Source: Monosiga brevicollis MX1
Taxonomy: Eukaryota; Opisthokonta; Choanoflagellata; Craspedida; Salpingoecidae
Direction of reading: 5' to 3'
Length of the DNA stretch: 64,000 nucleotides
Assembly: GCF_000002865.3 (NCBI RefSeq)
Contig: NW_001865070.1
Coordinates: 318,012-382,011, forward strand
Shown: one piece after another, positions 49,793-58,225 of the stretch
Position numbering within the stretch: position 1 is the first letter of the stretch
Layout: each line of letters begins with the position of its first letter
Notes under the pieces: model-generated
The model's database searches: none
The model's input: only the letters and a program-made list of their open reading frames with translations
What the model was told of the DNA's origin: nothing
Position numbers and translations under genes: made by a program

Positions 49793-52421
49793 TCACAGAT
49801 CGTCAATGGTTGCACCAGCATTAATCTTGGCCATGTAATGTGTCTTGCAATAAAACCGCGAGTCGTCGGTGCAGCAGTAATTGGTCGCTTTGAGTGTTGT
49901 CTTGCACACCTCACAGCGAAAGCACATCTTGTGAAAAGCCTGGGTTCACCAATTGGAAACAAAGCGCACGTGAGAAAGCGTGGTGAGATCCCAAAATCAA
50001 ACATAAAAACCGTAAACAGACGAGGCCGTTTGGAAGGCACTTTGACAACCCCCACCCCCGCATGGTTTCATGCGTAGTCCGTACCTTGCCCGCAGCGCCA
50101 ACAAATTCCATGGGGTAGACGGTCTTGCCACAAACATGGCATTTTTGTTGGGCGTTTTGCAGCGTGTTCGTTTCAAACCCTTTGCTCTTGGCGCCGCTTC
50201 CTGTCTTGAGATCTGACTTACGTCGCCGTTTGATGACCACGCCTGCGTGTCGAGCATCATCGTGTGGTGAGTTGGATATGCAACATGCCGAAGCAGCCAC
50301 TTGTTGTGGTGGTCAGGGATTGTTGGCCAACGGGCTCAAAGGTCCATACCGTCGTGTGTGTCCTTGAGCAGGGTGATGACTACGTCGTCGCTGGCTCCCT
50401 GGTACAAAAGCTCTCCCTCGTAGTCCACGACATCATACTTCTTTGCCGTCTTTAGCGTCCCAGACAGAGCCTCAAAGGTATTTGCCGTCGCATCAAACAA
50501 AGGTCCGTAGGTGATCTCAACCTTGCCACTATCATTCTTTGTGCCTAGCCTGAAAGGGGCAGAAAAGCATGTTGGTATGGAACAAAGAACCGGTTCAGCG
50601 AGACGAAATGTATCACGCTCACCTTTGAATCTCGCCAATGAGCTTGCGAATCTCCTTATCAACCCATTTGGCCGCATCAAGGGCTCGTTGGTCGAGTTCC
50701 TCAAAATCCTCACCAGTAGCACCGTCCTTGGACGGCGTCGACTCATTCGAGGTGATATGACTAATGTTGAGTTTACCGACGCTACGACGCGGGGTGCTCT
50801 TTGCGCTATCCGAGTCGCCAAACGTGTTGGCCAATGCCAATGGTTTATCAGCGCCCACGTTGAGCTGACTAAAGGAGGAGCTGCGCATGCGCGCTCCAAA
50901 CATGGCTGCGGCGGTGTTGATATTGGCACTCCCAGCTGCCAAGGCCGCCGCCTGAGTTTCAACAAGCAGGGTAGATGAGAAGAAGGCTCAACACTTTGAA
51001 TGATTGGCAGGTCAGAATGCTAAGAATAACATGACATCATGATGCTGGAATGCCATCACTGTTTGGAAGCCAACGTGAAAACGCACCTCAGGATCGGATT
51101 CCTCTTTGGCTTTTTGTTCAGCTTCCTCCTTGGCCTTGCGCTCAGCTTCTTCCTTGGCCTTGCGCTCGGCCTCCTCCTTGGCCTTGCGCTCGGCCTCCTC
51201 CTTGGCTTTTTGTTCAGCTTCCTCCTTAGCTTTTCGCTCGGCCTCCTCCTTGGCTTTTCGTTCGGCCTCCTCCTTGGCTTTTTGTTCAGCTTCTTCCTTA
51301 GCCTTGCGCTCAGCTTCTTCCTTAGCCTTGCGTTCAGCCTCCTCCTTAGCTTTTCGCTCGGCCTCCTCCTTGGCCTTGCGCTCAGCTTCCTCCTGAGCCT
51401 TGCGTTCAGCTTCCTCCTTAGCCTTGCGCTCAGCCTCTTCCTGAGCCTTGCGCTCGGCCTCTTCCTTGGCCTTGCGCTCGGCCTCCTCCTTTGCCTTGCG
51501 CTCGGCCTCCTCCTTTGCCTTGCGCTCGGCCTCCTCCTTTGCCTTGCGCTCGGCCTCCTCCTTAGCCTTGCGCTCGGCCTCCTCCTGAGCCTTGCGCTCA
51601 GCCTCTTCCTTTGCCTTGCGCTCAGCTTCTTCCTTAGCCTTGCGCTCGGCCTCCTCCTTAACTTTGAGTTCAGCCTCTTCTTTGGCCCGCTGCTCGGCAG
51701 CTGCACTGGCGCGTCGCTCAGCTAACATCTGGGCCTCAGAGGGCTGTTCAGGAATAGCGGCCTTGGGATGTTGGGCAGGGTGCCCTCTGGCCTTGTCCTG
51801 AGTTTGCTCGTGAAGGCGCTGCTCCGCCGCCGCCATCGAGTCACGTTCTTGAGCACGACGAGCTTCTTCTTCAGCCGCTCGGCTAGCAGCTTGGGCCTCT
51901 TGAGCTGCTTCTTGGGCGCGCCGCTCAGCGGCTGCACTTGCTCGGCGCTCGCTTTCCTCCTGTCGCTTGCGCATCAACTCCTCCTGATGCGCGCGTTCTT
52001 CAAGTTCTTGCTGACGATGTGCCGTGTCGGCTCGCTCTCGTCGAGCAATCTCACCTTGTACCGTGCCAAAACCCGAGGCGGGGACTCGAGACGTGGTGAC
52101 CTCGTCCACGCTGGCTGACGTCAGTCCGGATGGTTGAACAAAGGAATTTGAGCGCTTCTGGCGGAGGGCTTGCTGCAGATTTGAGCCATGGTCAATGTCC
52201 ACGGCATTATCATGACCTGGAGCAGCGATGGATTTGCTGCGATTGCGCCGTTCCTTCTTGCTGCGACGGGCCTCGACCGCGGCAAGCTTTTTTGCGATTT
52301 TTTTGCTGCGGCGCTCGGCCTTCTTACTCCGCCGAAGCTCTTTCTTGGTCAGCTTGGTCGAGCTACCAGGGCTGGAGGGATCAGGCGTGTAGTCGGCCAT
52401 TCGCGAGTCGGACTGCCCCAT
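49793..52421 (-). CDS. Charged-helix repeat, Costars and LIM domain protein
   Basis: Five exons (52421-51087, 50951-50623, 50549-50350, 50242-50085, 49939-49793) join in phase to 722 aa. A basic N-terminus (KKELRRSKKAERRSKKIAKK) leads into a charged region and then about 24 octad repeats of KAKEEAER (about residues 250-440), which should form a single long alpha-helix or coiled coil. Next come a Ser-rich linker and a Costars domain: WVDKEIRKLIGEIQRLGTKN, FEALSGTLKTAKKYDVVDYE, GELLYQGASDDVVITLLKD. This closely matches human ABRACL and the C-terminus of ABRA, which act on actin and SRF signalling. A LIM zinc finger closes the protein (CHVCG, then AFHKMCFRCEVC, YCCTDD, FYCKTHY, all eight ligands present). 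An actin-linked role is inferred. The start (CCATGG context at 52421) is favoured over an upstream frame to 52733 that looks like UTR. Confidence 0.85.
51100..51690 (-). repeat. 24-bp minisatellite encoding KAKEEAER octads
   Basis: About 24 tandem units of 24 bases. On the plus strand they read as variants of TTCCTCCTTGGCCTTGCGCT. Units differ mainly at silent positions and in K-A-K versus K-A-Q and R versus Q. Confidence 0.93.
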
Positions 52422-53083
52422 GGCGAGCGGTTGCAATGGGAGCCAGACGGAGGGGTTGCGAGGCAATGGCAATGTCTGCGCCCACAACGACGCGCTCGTG
52501 ACACGATGAACTCGTGCGGCTCCAAGCGTGACTGTTTCAACGAAAATGGCACTCCAGAGTTGATATGCGAGGACAACTGTGGACAAAAACACGGAGCTAA
52601 AGGTAAGAATAGGGAATAAGGACCAAGTGCATGGTTGCGCGAAGAGCTGATCTACAGGTCTCGGATCGAGGCCGCGATGCGTCAACGTCACACCATGCCT
52701 TCTCAACCGTTGCTCTTTCTCTCCCGACACCAAAGATCAGCTCACGAACCAAGCTGAAAAACCCAGCTTACAGTTTGCCTATCCTCAACTCACACATCCT
52801 CCCTCATGCAAGCGCATGCATCTCCGCCTCAACTGCCATGCATTCACCCCCGCCTCACCTTCTTGGCTCGTTGCCAGAAGAGAAAAAAATAAAAAAAAAT
52901 AAAGAGGGTCTCCGCCCACTACCACTACAGTAGTCAGTAATCACACTCTGCATGTCCTCCACACCAGTAACAGCACAATATTAAATTTTGTCAACAAAAA
53001 TGCGCTTTGAGTGTAACAAAAAGTCACACTTTGGACTTCTTTATCAGTTCTTTTCTCTCTCTCTCTCTCTCTCTCACACCAAT

Positions 53084-53123
<40 letters not shown>

Positions 53124-53239
53124 CTCTGGTCCTTGGTTGTATCCGTCTCTCTCGGTCTGGGTTTGGGCGACAGAGGGTAGGAGCGACGGCGACGTTCAAG
53201 CTGAACAGACGTTTTGTAGAAATAATTTCCTCGTCCAGG
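52422..53239. other. Divergent promoter region between the Costars/LIM gene and APC11
   Basis: It holds the palindrome at 53011-53032 and two CT tracts at 53053-53073 and 53089-53121. An A-rich stretch sits at 52884-52900. No gene is recognised. Confidence 0.5.
53011..53032. promoter_or_regulatory. Palindromic GTGTGAT-type element (copy E)
   Basis: GTGTAAC and GTCACAC face each other across AAAAA, followed by TTT. On the minus strand it begins AAAGTGTGAC. It lies 210 bases before the APC11 start, next to CT tracts. Confidence 0.45.
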
Positions 53240-53893
53240 ATGAAGACCAACATTAAAAGTACGCGTTGCCTTGTGCTCCGCCCAATCCCTGCTGCATGCG
53301 CGGCGCGGCGCGGCGCTCACTCTTACCCGTGTCTCCCCTTGATGTAGAGTATGATAGCCGTTCCTTGCTTCTCCGCGACTTGCCATCCTGATCCTTTTGC
53401 AGTTTCTCGTGCTTGCGCCATCGGGACTAGCTCGACGCTTTTATTGTTGTGCCCAGTCTCACTCGCGTGTCGATGCTTCGCTGGCGGCAGATGGACCATG
53501 GTCACGGTCTGGCGTTGGGATGCCAACGATGAGCTCTGCGGCATCTGTCGACAGCCTTTTGATGGCTGTTGCTCTGATTGCCAAATTCCCGGCGATGACT
53601 GTCCCCTGGGTGTGTCGTGCCTGTCTGATGCTCGTTGTTGTCTATCCGAACAGCCCGCGGCCGGCTTGGCGAAGGCACTCACTGATACCCGTCCTGTTCT
53701 GTTGGTGCAAACCCTCTTGACTGGCATAGTCGCGGGCAAGTGTCGGCACAATTTTCATCTGCATTGCATTTTAAAATGGATTCAGAGTCAAACACAACAG
53801 ATGGAGCAACAATGCCCCATGTGCCGCCAAGCTTGGGAGTTTAAAGAGGATGACGAGGAGGAGGCACAAGGCCCAGCATCGGCCAATTCCTAG
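53240..53893 (+). CDS. ANAPC11: Anaphase-promoting complex RING subunit APC11
   Basis: Three exons: 53240 to about 53258 (MKTNIK), 53491-53609 and 53730-53893, giving about 105 aa. The RING-H2 finger is complete: WDANDELCGICRQPFDGCC, SDCQIPGDDCPLVAGKC, RHNFHLHCILKWI, CPMCRQAWEFKE. This is the catalytic RING of APC/C, which recruits the E2 for mitotic cyclin and securin ubiquitination. The match with human APC11 (84 aa) runs from MK.KIK to WKFKE. Beyond it, an acidic tail (DDEEEAQGPASANS) is extra. The first junction is a problem: the donor after 53258 leaves phase 1, whereas exon 2 is read in phase 2. So there is a tiny unseen exon, an unusual splice site or a one-base sequence error. The family assignment does not depend on it. 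Confidence 0.9.
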
Positions 53894-54921
53894 ACACTTG
53901 GGTGCAGCGTCGCGATGATCCTACTCACACTTTTCGCGCTGCAGAAGACAGCGGCCAAAGCAGCAGCGGGATCCGATGGTGATGATGCTGCCAAGGCAAA
54001 TGCCAATGCTGAACAAGGCAGCCTGCCGCTCCCAGCCCGCAGCCGTCTCCCACCACAGCAGCAGTGCCTCCAGGCTCTCCGTTTCCCCGGTGTCCATATT
54101 CAGCTGTGGCTCGCCTGGCCAAAAGCGTTTCCGACTACTCTATCCACTTTGGCCTCATCTATCCGTGCTATCAACCTTTACTGTCCCGACTCGCCGCGCG
54201 AGCTGCTGTTCCGGTCTCTCGTTCCCTCTCTGGTCGATCGAGGTCAAATTTTTTTTTTTAATTTCACGTAAAAAATTGCGCCAAAATTTGAAAACGCTTA
54301 TATCACTCACACACACACCACTGAGAACCCTACGACAACAACTTGTCATATAGCTGCAATAAATCTCACCAAGGCAAGCTTGCTCGAGTGTACAGATCCG
54401 CGCCCTACCTGCTCAAAGTAGCAGATCTTCAGCATCAACCGAATATTAGAGACAGGCCACTCCTCCCTTTTCGTGCTCGCGCCAGCGCCAACGGCTCGGG
54501 TACGCCCATCCAGACCACCGCCACTCCAGTCGGTTTTGCCCAGTCGTCTCGTGTCTACTGCTGTGGGGATCTGGGCCGATCGCGTCGTTGCGCTTGTAGC
54601 GTTTTCATCTTGGGGTGGGCGCATCTTGACTTGATCCGCTTCAGCTGCCCAACATCTCATAGTGGTTGTGGGTGTTGGATTGTTTGGGTTGTTTGTGATG
54701 GTCGCTGGGCCTCGCGAGAAGACTGCCATCATCCCTCAGTGATTCTTGCCTTGCTTCGCACAGATCGGCAGGTAGACAGATCGACAAGCAAGGAGGCGCA
54801 ACGTGGCTTGACTGACTGGCCATCCTGCAGACAGATCAGATACGAGCGATCCATCGCAAATCTTGTGTGACCAGGCACCCAATCGGTGGGCCTTTTGACG
54901 AGATCCCAAATCTGATCCATC
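53894..54921. other. Unassigned kilobase between APC11 and the PTB gene
   Basis: Both flanking genes read on the plus strand. A plus-strand open frame at 53915-54271 starts after an acceptor-like ctgcag and encodes an Ala/Asp-rich stretch. Another open stretch covers 54343-54870 in both directions. None shows a family signature or clean splice partners. A possible polyadenylation signal (AATAAA) is at 54358-54363. A small unrecognised gene is possible. Confidence 0.4.
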
Positions 54922-56319
54922 ATGGCAGCCCCGGCAGAGAGCGCGTTTCGGGTCAGGGTAAGTCCCTTTGCTCCTTTTCACTGCACATGAGCTCAAACTC
55001 ACTCGGGCGTGGCTGCCGGGCTTGTGTGTGCCTGCTTGCTTTGGCTGGCCGATGCTGTAGTACCTTGGGTTTGTCTATATCGACAAGCCTTCACAGGGTG
55101 TCCCAGATGATGCTGCCATTCAGAAGGCGGCCACCTTGCTGAAGAGCAAGAAGAAGGAGGCGCAGGCCTTGCATCCCCTCTTTGCGCGAGGCTTCGACAC
55201 CTCTCTCACACTCGAGGTTTGTCCGACTGGCCACCGTGCTGCCGCACTGACTACACAGCCTCGGGACTATGACCTGATGCGTAGGGTTTTCATCTTATCA
55301 CTCGCCTCTGATCGTATATTGCAATGACAATGGTTTCATCTCAGGCTACGACCCAAGGGCTGACTGTGCGGGTTGACGAAGCTGGCCCAGACATGGCCGT
55401 TGGCTCAGTGGTCATGAATCACCCGATCCACAAGGTAAGTGCCGGCGTGCTTTCCACAGCAAGTAGCCACGACCACTTGCATTTGCAAGTCTGGTGCACG
55501 TCTTGATGACCTCTTTCCATTTTGACGCTTGCCGCAATGTTGGACTATTGCAGCTGGCATATGTCTGCGATGCGGGCACATGTGTCATTTTGCTGGTCAA
55601 TCGCGACAGCGCCGGCAAGTTCAAGTGCCACAGCTTTGAAGCCGGCTCTGCCCCCAAAGTCGGTTTCAACAACCAGTCCAAGGGGGCAAAGGGATGGTCA
55701 GCACACCAAGCAGAGGGGCTTGAGAAAACCATGATGCATCGAGCACCATCGACCGGCTATCCAGGAAGGGGTCCTCCTCACGTCTTGATCCTTCCTCGAC
55801 TGCTTTCATTTCGGTGGTAGGCGCGTGAGATTGCAGCTGGCATTGCCAAGGCTTGCAATGAAGCTTTTCGGCGCGTGCGAAAGAGCGTGCGTAAAATTTC
55901 ACAGCGACGTCAGGCAGCAGCCACCGCCCCAACTGCGCTGACGGGCGTGGACGAATCGGCCCAGCTCAAAGCCGTCCAAGAGCTGGTGCAATCAGATGTC
56001 TCCCGCGCTCGCGAGCTGCTTCAAGAGACCGAAGGTGAAGACAGCTCTGATCGAGCGGGGGCCACGAGCCCTGTTTTGGCGACTGGAAGCAAGATTGATT
56101 TTATCGAGGATCTGAGCGACGAGTTTGCCGTCATTGTTCTGGGCCCGACGCAGAACCAGGTTGAGCATCGCTGCTTCCGTCTGAAACCGAATTCCCAACC
56201 TCAGTGGCTGCTCACACCGGCTGATACTCCTGGCTGGTTTGGCGCAGGGGCAAGCTGGTGCATCGTTGGATGATGACGTCTTTAACTGCGGACACATCTC
56301 GGGCGAGGTATATGTGTAG
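54922..56319 (+). CDS. PTB/PID-domain protein
   Basis: Six exons in phase 0 (54922-54957, 55061-55216, 55345-55434, 55554-55658, 55821-56159, 56248-56319) give 265 aa. Residues about 8-160 read as a phosphotyrosine-binding (PID/PTB) domain of the Dab/Shc-like fold: FRVRYLGFVYIDKPSQGV (first strand), an alpha-1 helix with DDAAIQKAATLLKSKKKE, then LTLEATTQGLTVRV, HPIHKLAYVCDAGTCVILLV, KFKCHSFEAG, and a C-terminal helix IAAGIAKACNEAFRRVRK that closes the peptide groove. These domains bind NPxY-type tails of membrane receptors and serve as adaptors. The remainder is a short acidic, helical tail ending GHISGEVYV. No other domain is present. The size suggests a small adaptor like GULP/CED-6 without its leucine-zipper part. 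The last junction was chosen as the only one keeping the frame. Confidence 0.75.
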
Positions 56320-56550
56320 CTGCGAGGTGGGATATATCAGGATGGCGGGGCAATATTTGATCTACTCTCAATCGATTGTTCACTTCATTTCATACTATGG
56401 TTGATGGGTTGTCATCGGGCGACCTTCGCACGGCTGGGGCCATGACTGATCGATGCGCTCGGCGCACGACAAAATGATATTCCGGGCCGAACTGGCGCAG
56501 GACACGAGCTCAGGCAGCTGGCAAATGTTCACTTGTCTTCGCGGGCCTGC

Positions 56551-57381
56551 TCATGTCCACCAATAGCTGACGCTGCAGCTGGTCGTCAGGCTGCGAATGT
56601 CGTGATGCAGACCGCGGGGGATGTACAGGGCATCGCCAGCGTCCAAAGTCAGAGTCGTTTGGGGCATGTGCAAAAAGCCCGGAAAGTGCTGGTTGAGCTC
56701 TGTGATGGGAAGGGTTACGTTGACGCGCGACAAGTTGCGGTGCTTGAGGCTGGGGTATCGGTAGAGGCGTCGATCACTGGGAGAGGATGCTTGCACCAAA
56801 GTCACAGATTTGCGGCCGAGCAGTTGCACAAAGAGGTTGTGGTACGGGTCCAAGTGAAGCGGAGTCTCAGTCCCGGCCGGGCCAAGCCAGAGCAGCGTCT
56901 GAAGCAACCGCTCTGGTGCGGGCAGAAACTCGTGAGCAGGTCTCAGTCCCGCACGTAGCTCTGGCGCGGCTGCCAATAAATCAAATTGAGCCATGTATGG
57001 ATGGTGGGCGCGCTGAATGGGCAGGGGTGTCGATTCGGCACCACACCGCTCCAGGGCTTCGAGCTCATCTAAAAAGTCGGCCATAACGGTGGGGTGATTG
57101 CGGGAGAAGGTTCCTTCATGCCAATGACCACGCTCTACCATCAGGGGCAAGTCTTTGAGTTGGCGCAGACCTTGCCACATGGGCCAATCAGTTGGTTTGG
57201 TGCCATTCTTGGGCAAAGCACAGGCAGACCAATCCAGGGCCCAGCCGCGAATCAGGACGGGTTCTCGCTGGTCCAGGTGGGTGGCTAGGAGACTTTTGGT
57301 CAAATCTTTGGCGGAGACCTCTTTAATGGACAAGGTGTGCAGGTGACGCCCGGGCTGGGCCTGTGCCACGCGCCGCCACAT
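56551..57381 (-). CDS. JmjC-domain Fe(II)/2-oxoglutarate oxygenase
   Basis: A 276-aa frame from the first ATG (57379-57381). It holds the cupin-like JmjC core: TPLHLDPYHNLFVQLLGRKS, with the HxD iron ligands H176 and D178, and GDALYIPRGLHHDIRSL with the distal histidine (H260). SVSYWW closes the barrel. The N-terminal cap DQREPVLIRGWALDWSA is typical of the small JmjC hydroxylases (JMJD4/5/7, HSPBAP1, FIH-like), which hydroxylate side chains in proteins. The combination with FLHMPQTTLTLDAGD is closest in feel to HSPBAP1/JMJD5-like proteins, but I cannot fix the orthologue. The frame is open upstream to 57411 without an ATG, after an acceptor-like ctgctag, so a first coding exon may lie at 57412-57600. 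It is the convergent neighbour of the PTB gene. Confidence 0.8.
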   Translation of the reverse strand: MWRRVAQAQPGRHLHTLSIKEVSAKDLTKSLLATHLDQREPVLIRGWALDWSACALPKNGTKPTDWPMWQGLRQLKDLPLMVERGHWHEGTFSRNHPTVMADFLDELEALERCGAESTPLPIQRAHHPYMAQFDLLAAAPELRAGLRPAHEFLPAPERLLQTLLWLGPAGTETPLHLDPYHNLFVQLLGRKSVTLVQASSPSDRRLYRYPSLKHRNLSRVNVTLPITELNQHFPGFLHMPQTTLTLDAGDALYIPRGLHHDIRSLTTSCSVSYWWT

Positions 57382-57411
57382 GGCTTTGGGTACGTTCGGC
57401 TCCAAATTCTA

Positions 57412-57769
57412 GCAGAAGACGAACTTGTCGTTGCTGGAGCAAGTCGAGCGTTCTTCACACGGCTCTGACCTCCCAGACATGGACTTGGTTCCAAAGCCAG
57501 TGGTAGCACTTGCTACTCGAGTCGTGCTAGGCACCAGCCCTCACACTGCCCGTTGCTACAGATGGAAAAGCTAACCGCACGAGGGACAAGGGACGAGAGG
57601 GCCGACACCGCTGGCACTGCAAACAGTGGTGTGTGCCTGAAAGCTGCAGCCGCAAGTTCAGAATGAGACGGTCTTGTCCGCAGCCCATCCCGACAAGTGT
57701 GCGTGAAATCACACTTTACATACATTTCCGAGAACATTCTTTTAAAATAGAGAGGGATTCCATGAATTT

Positions 57770-57808
<39 letters not shown>

Positions 57809-57820
57809 TTCGCGTTTCGA

Positions 57821-57860
<40 letters not shown>

Positions 57861-58225
57861 CGCGCGAGCGATGTAAAAGGGCAGTGGGGTTGTGGTGGTA
57901 TTCGAGATGTCGTTGCATTAGGAAGCGGCAAATGGGTAAAACGGTGACTCTTGAGTGTTGCGGTGCAGGGGTGTAAGAACCAAGGTGCTGGCTCATCCGA
58001 TATCTATTGGCCTGGTGTAGGCGCCGACCTGGATCGGATTGTGCGAGTGCACCTCCCCCCTCCCCCTGGCCCCCGCTGGATTATATTCTTGTGATCAGAC
58101 GACCACCATCATGGCTGATGAAGGGTATGGCTGGGATTGGATCTCCCCGCGCGGTCTGAAACGATCGCTTCCATCTCATCTGCTGCTTTGGGTGTTTGAT
58201 TGTGGTCTGTAGCCGTGCCCGCCCC
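57412..58225. other. Divergent promoter region between the JmjC and Tubby-like genes
   Basis: It holds the palindrome at 57695-57716, a GT tract at about 57773-57807 and a GA tract at about 57830-57858. It may also hold the first exon of the JmjC gene. An ATG at 58111 opens a short frame, but its donor phase does not fit the Tubby-like gene. Confidence 0.5.
57695..57716. promoter_or_regulatory. Palindromic GTGTGAT-type element (copy F)
   Basis: AAGTGTG and CACACTT are exact reverse complements around an 8-base centre (cgtgaaat). The right half extends to ATCACACTTT. It lies in the spacer between the divergent JmjC and Tubby-like genes. Confidence 0.5.

Noticed and set aside
51100-51690. Regular repeat array that might suggest a CRISPR
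   Set aside because: The units are contiguous 24-mers without spacers and are part of a coding exon.
51039-51725. Plus-strand frame of 228 aa that looks like a Leu-rich membrane protein
   Set aside because: It is the antisense of the KAKEEAER repeats. The real gene is on the minus strand and continues into Costars and LIM exons.
52422-52733. Upstream extension of the Costars/LIM protein
   Set aside because: The frame is open but encodes a sequence unlike the rest, and the ATG at 52421 has the better context.
58111-58209. ATG at 58111 as the Tubby-like start
   Set aside because: Its donor gives phase 2, which does not fit the exon at 58502. The ATG at 58226 gives phase 0 and a Tubby-like N-terminus.
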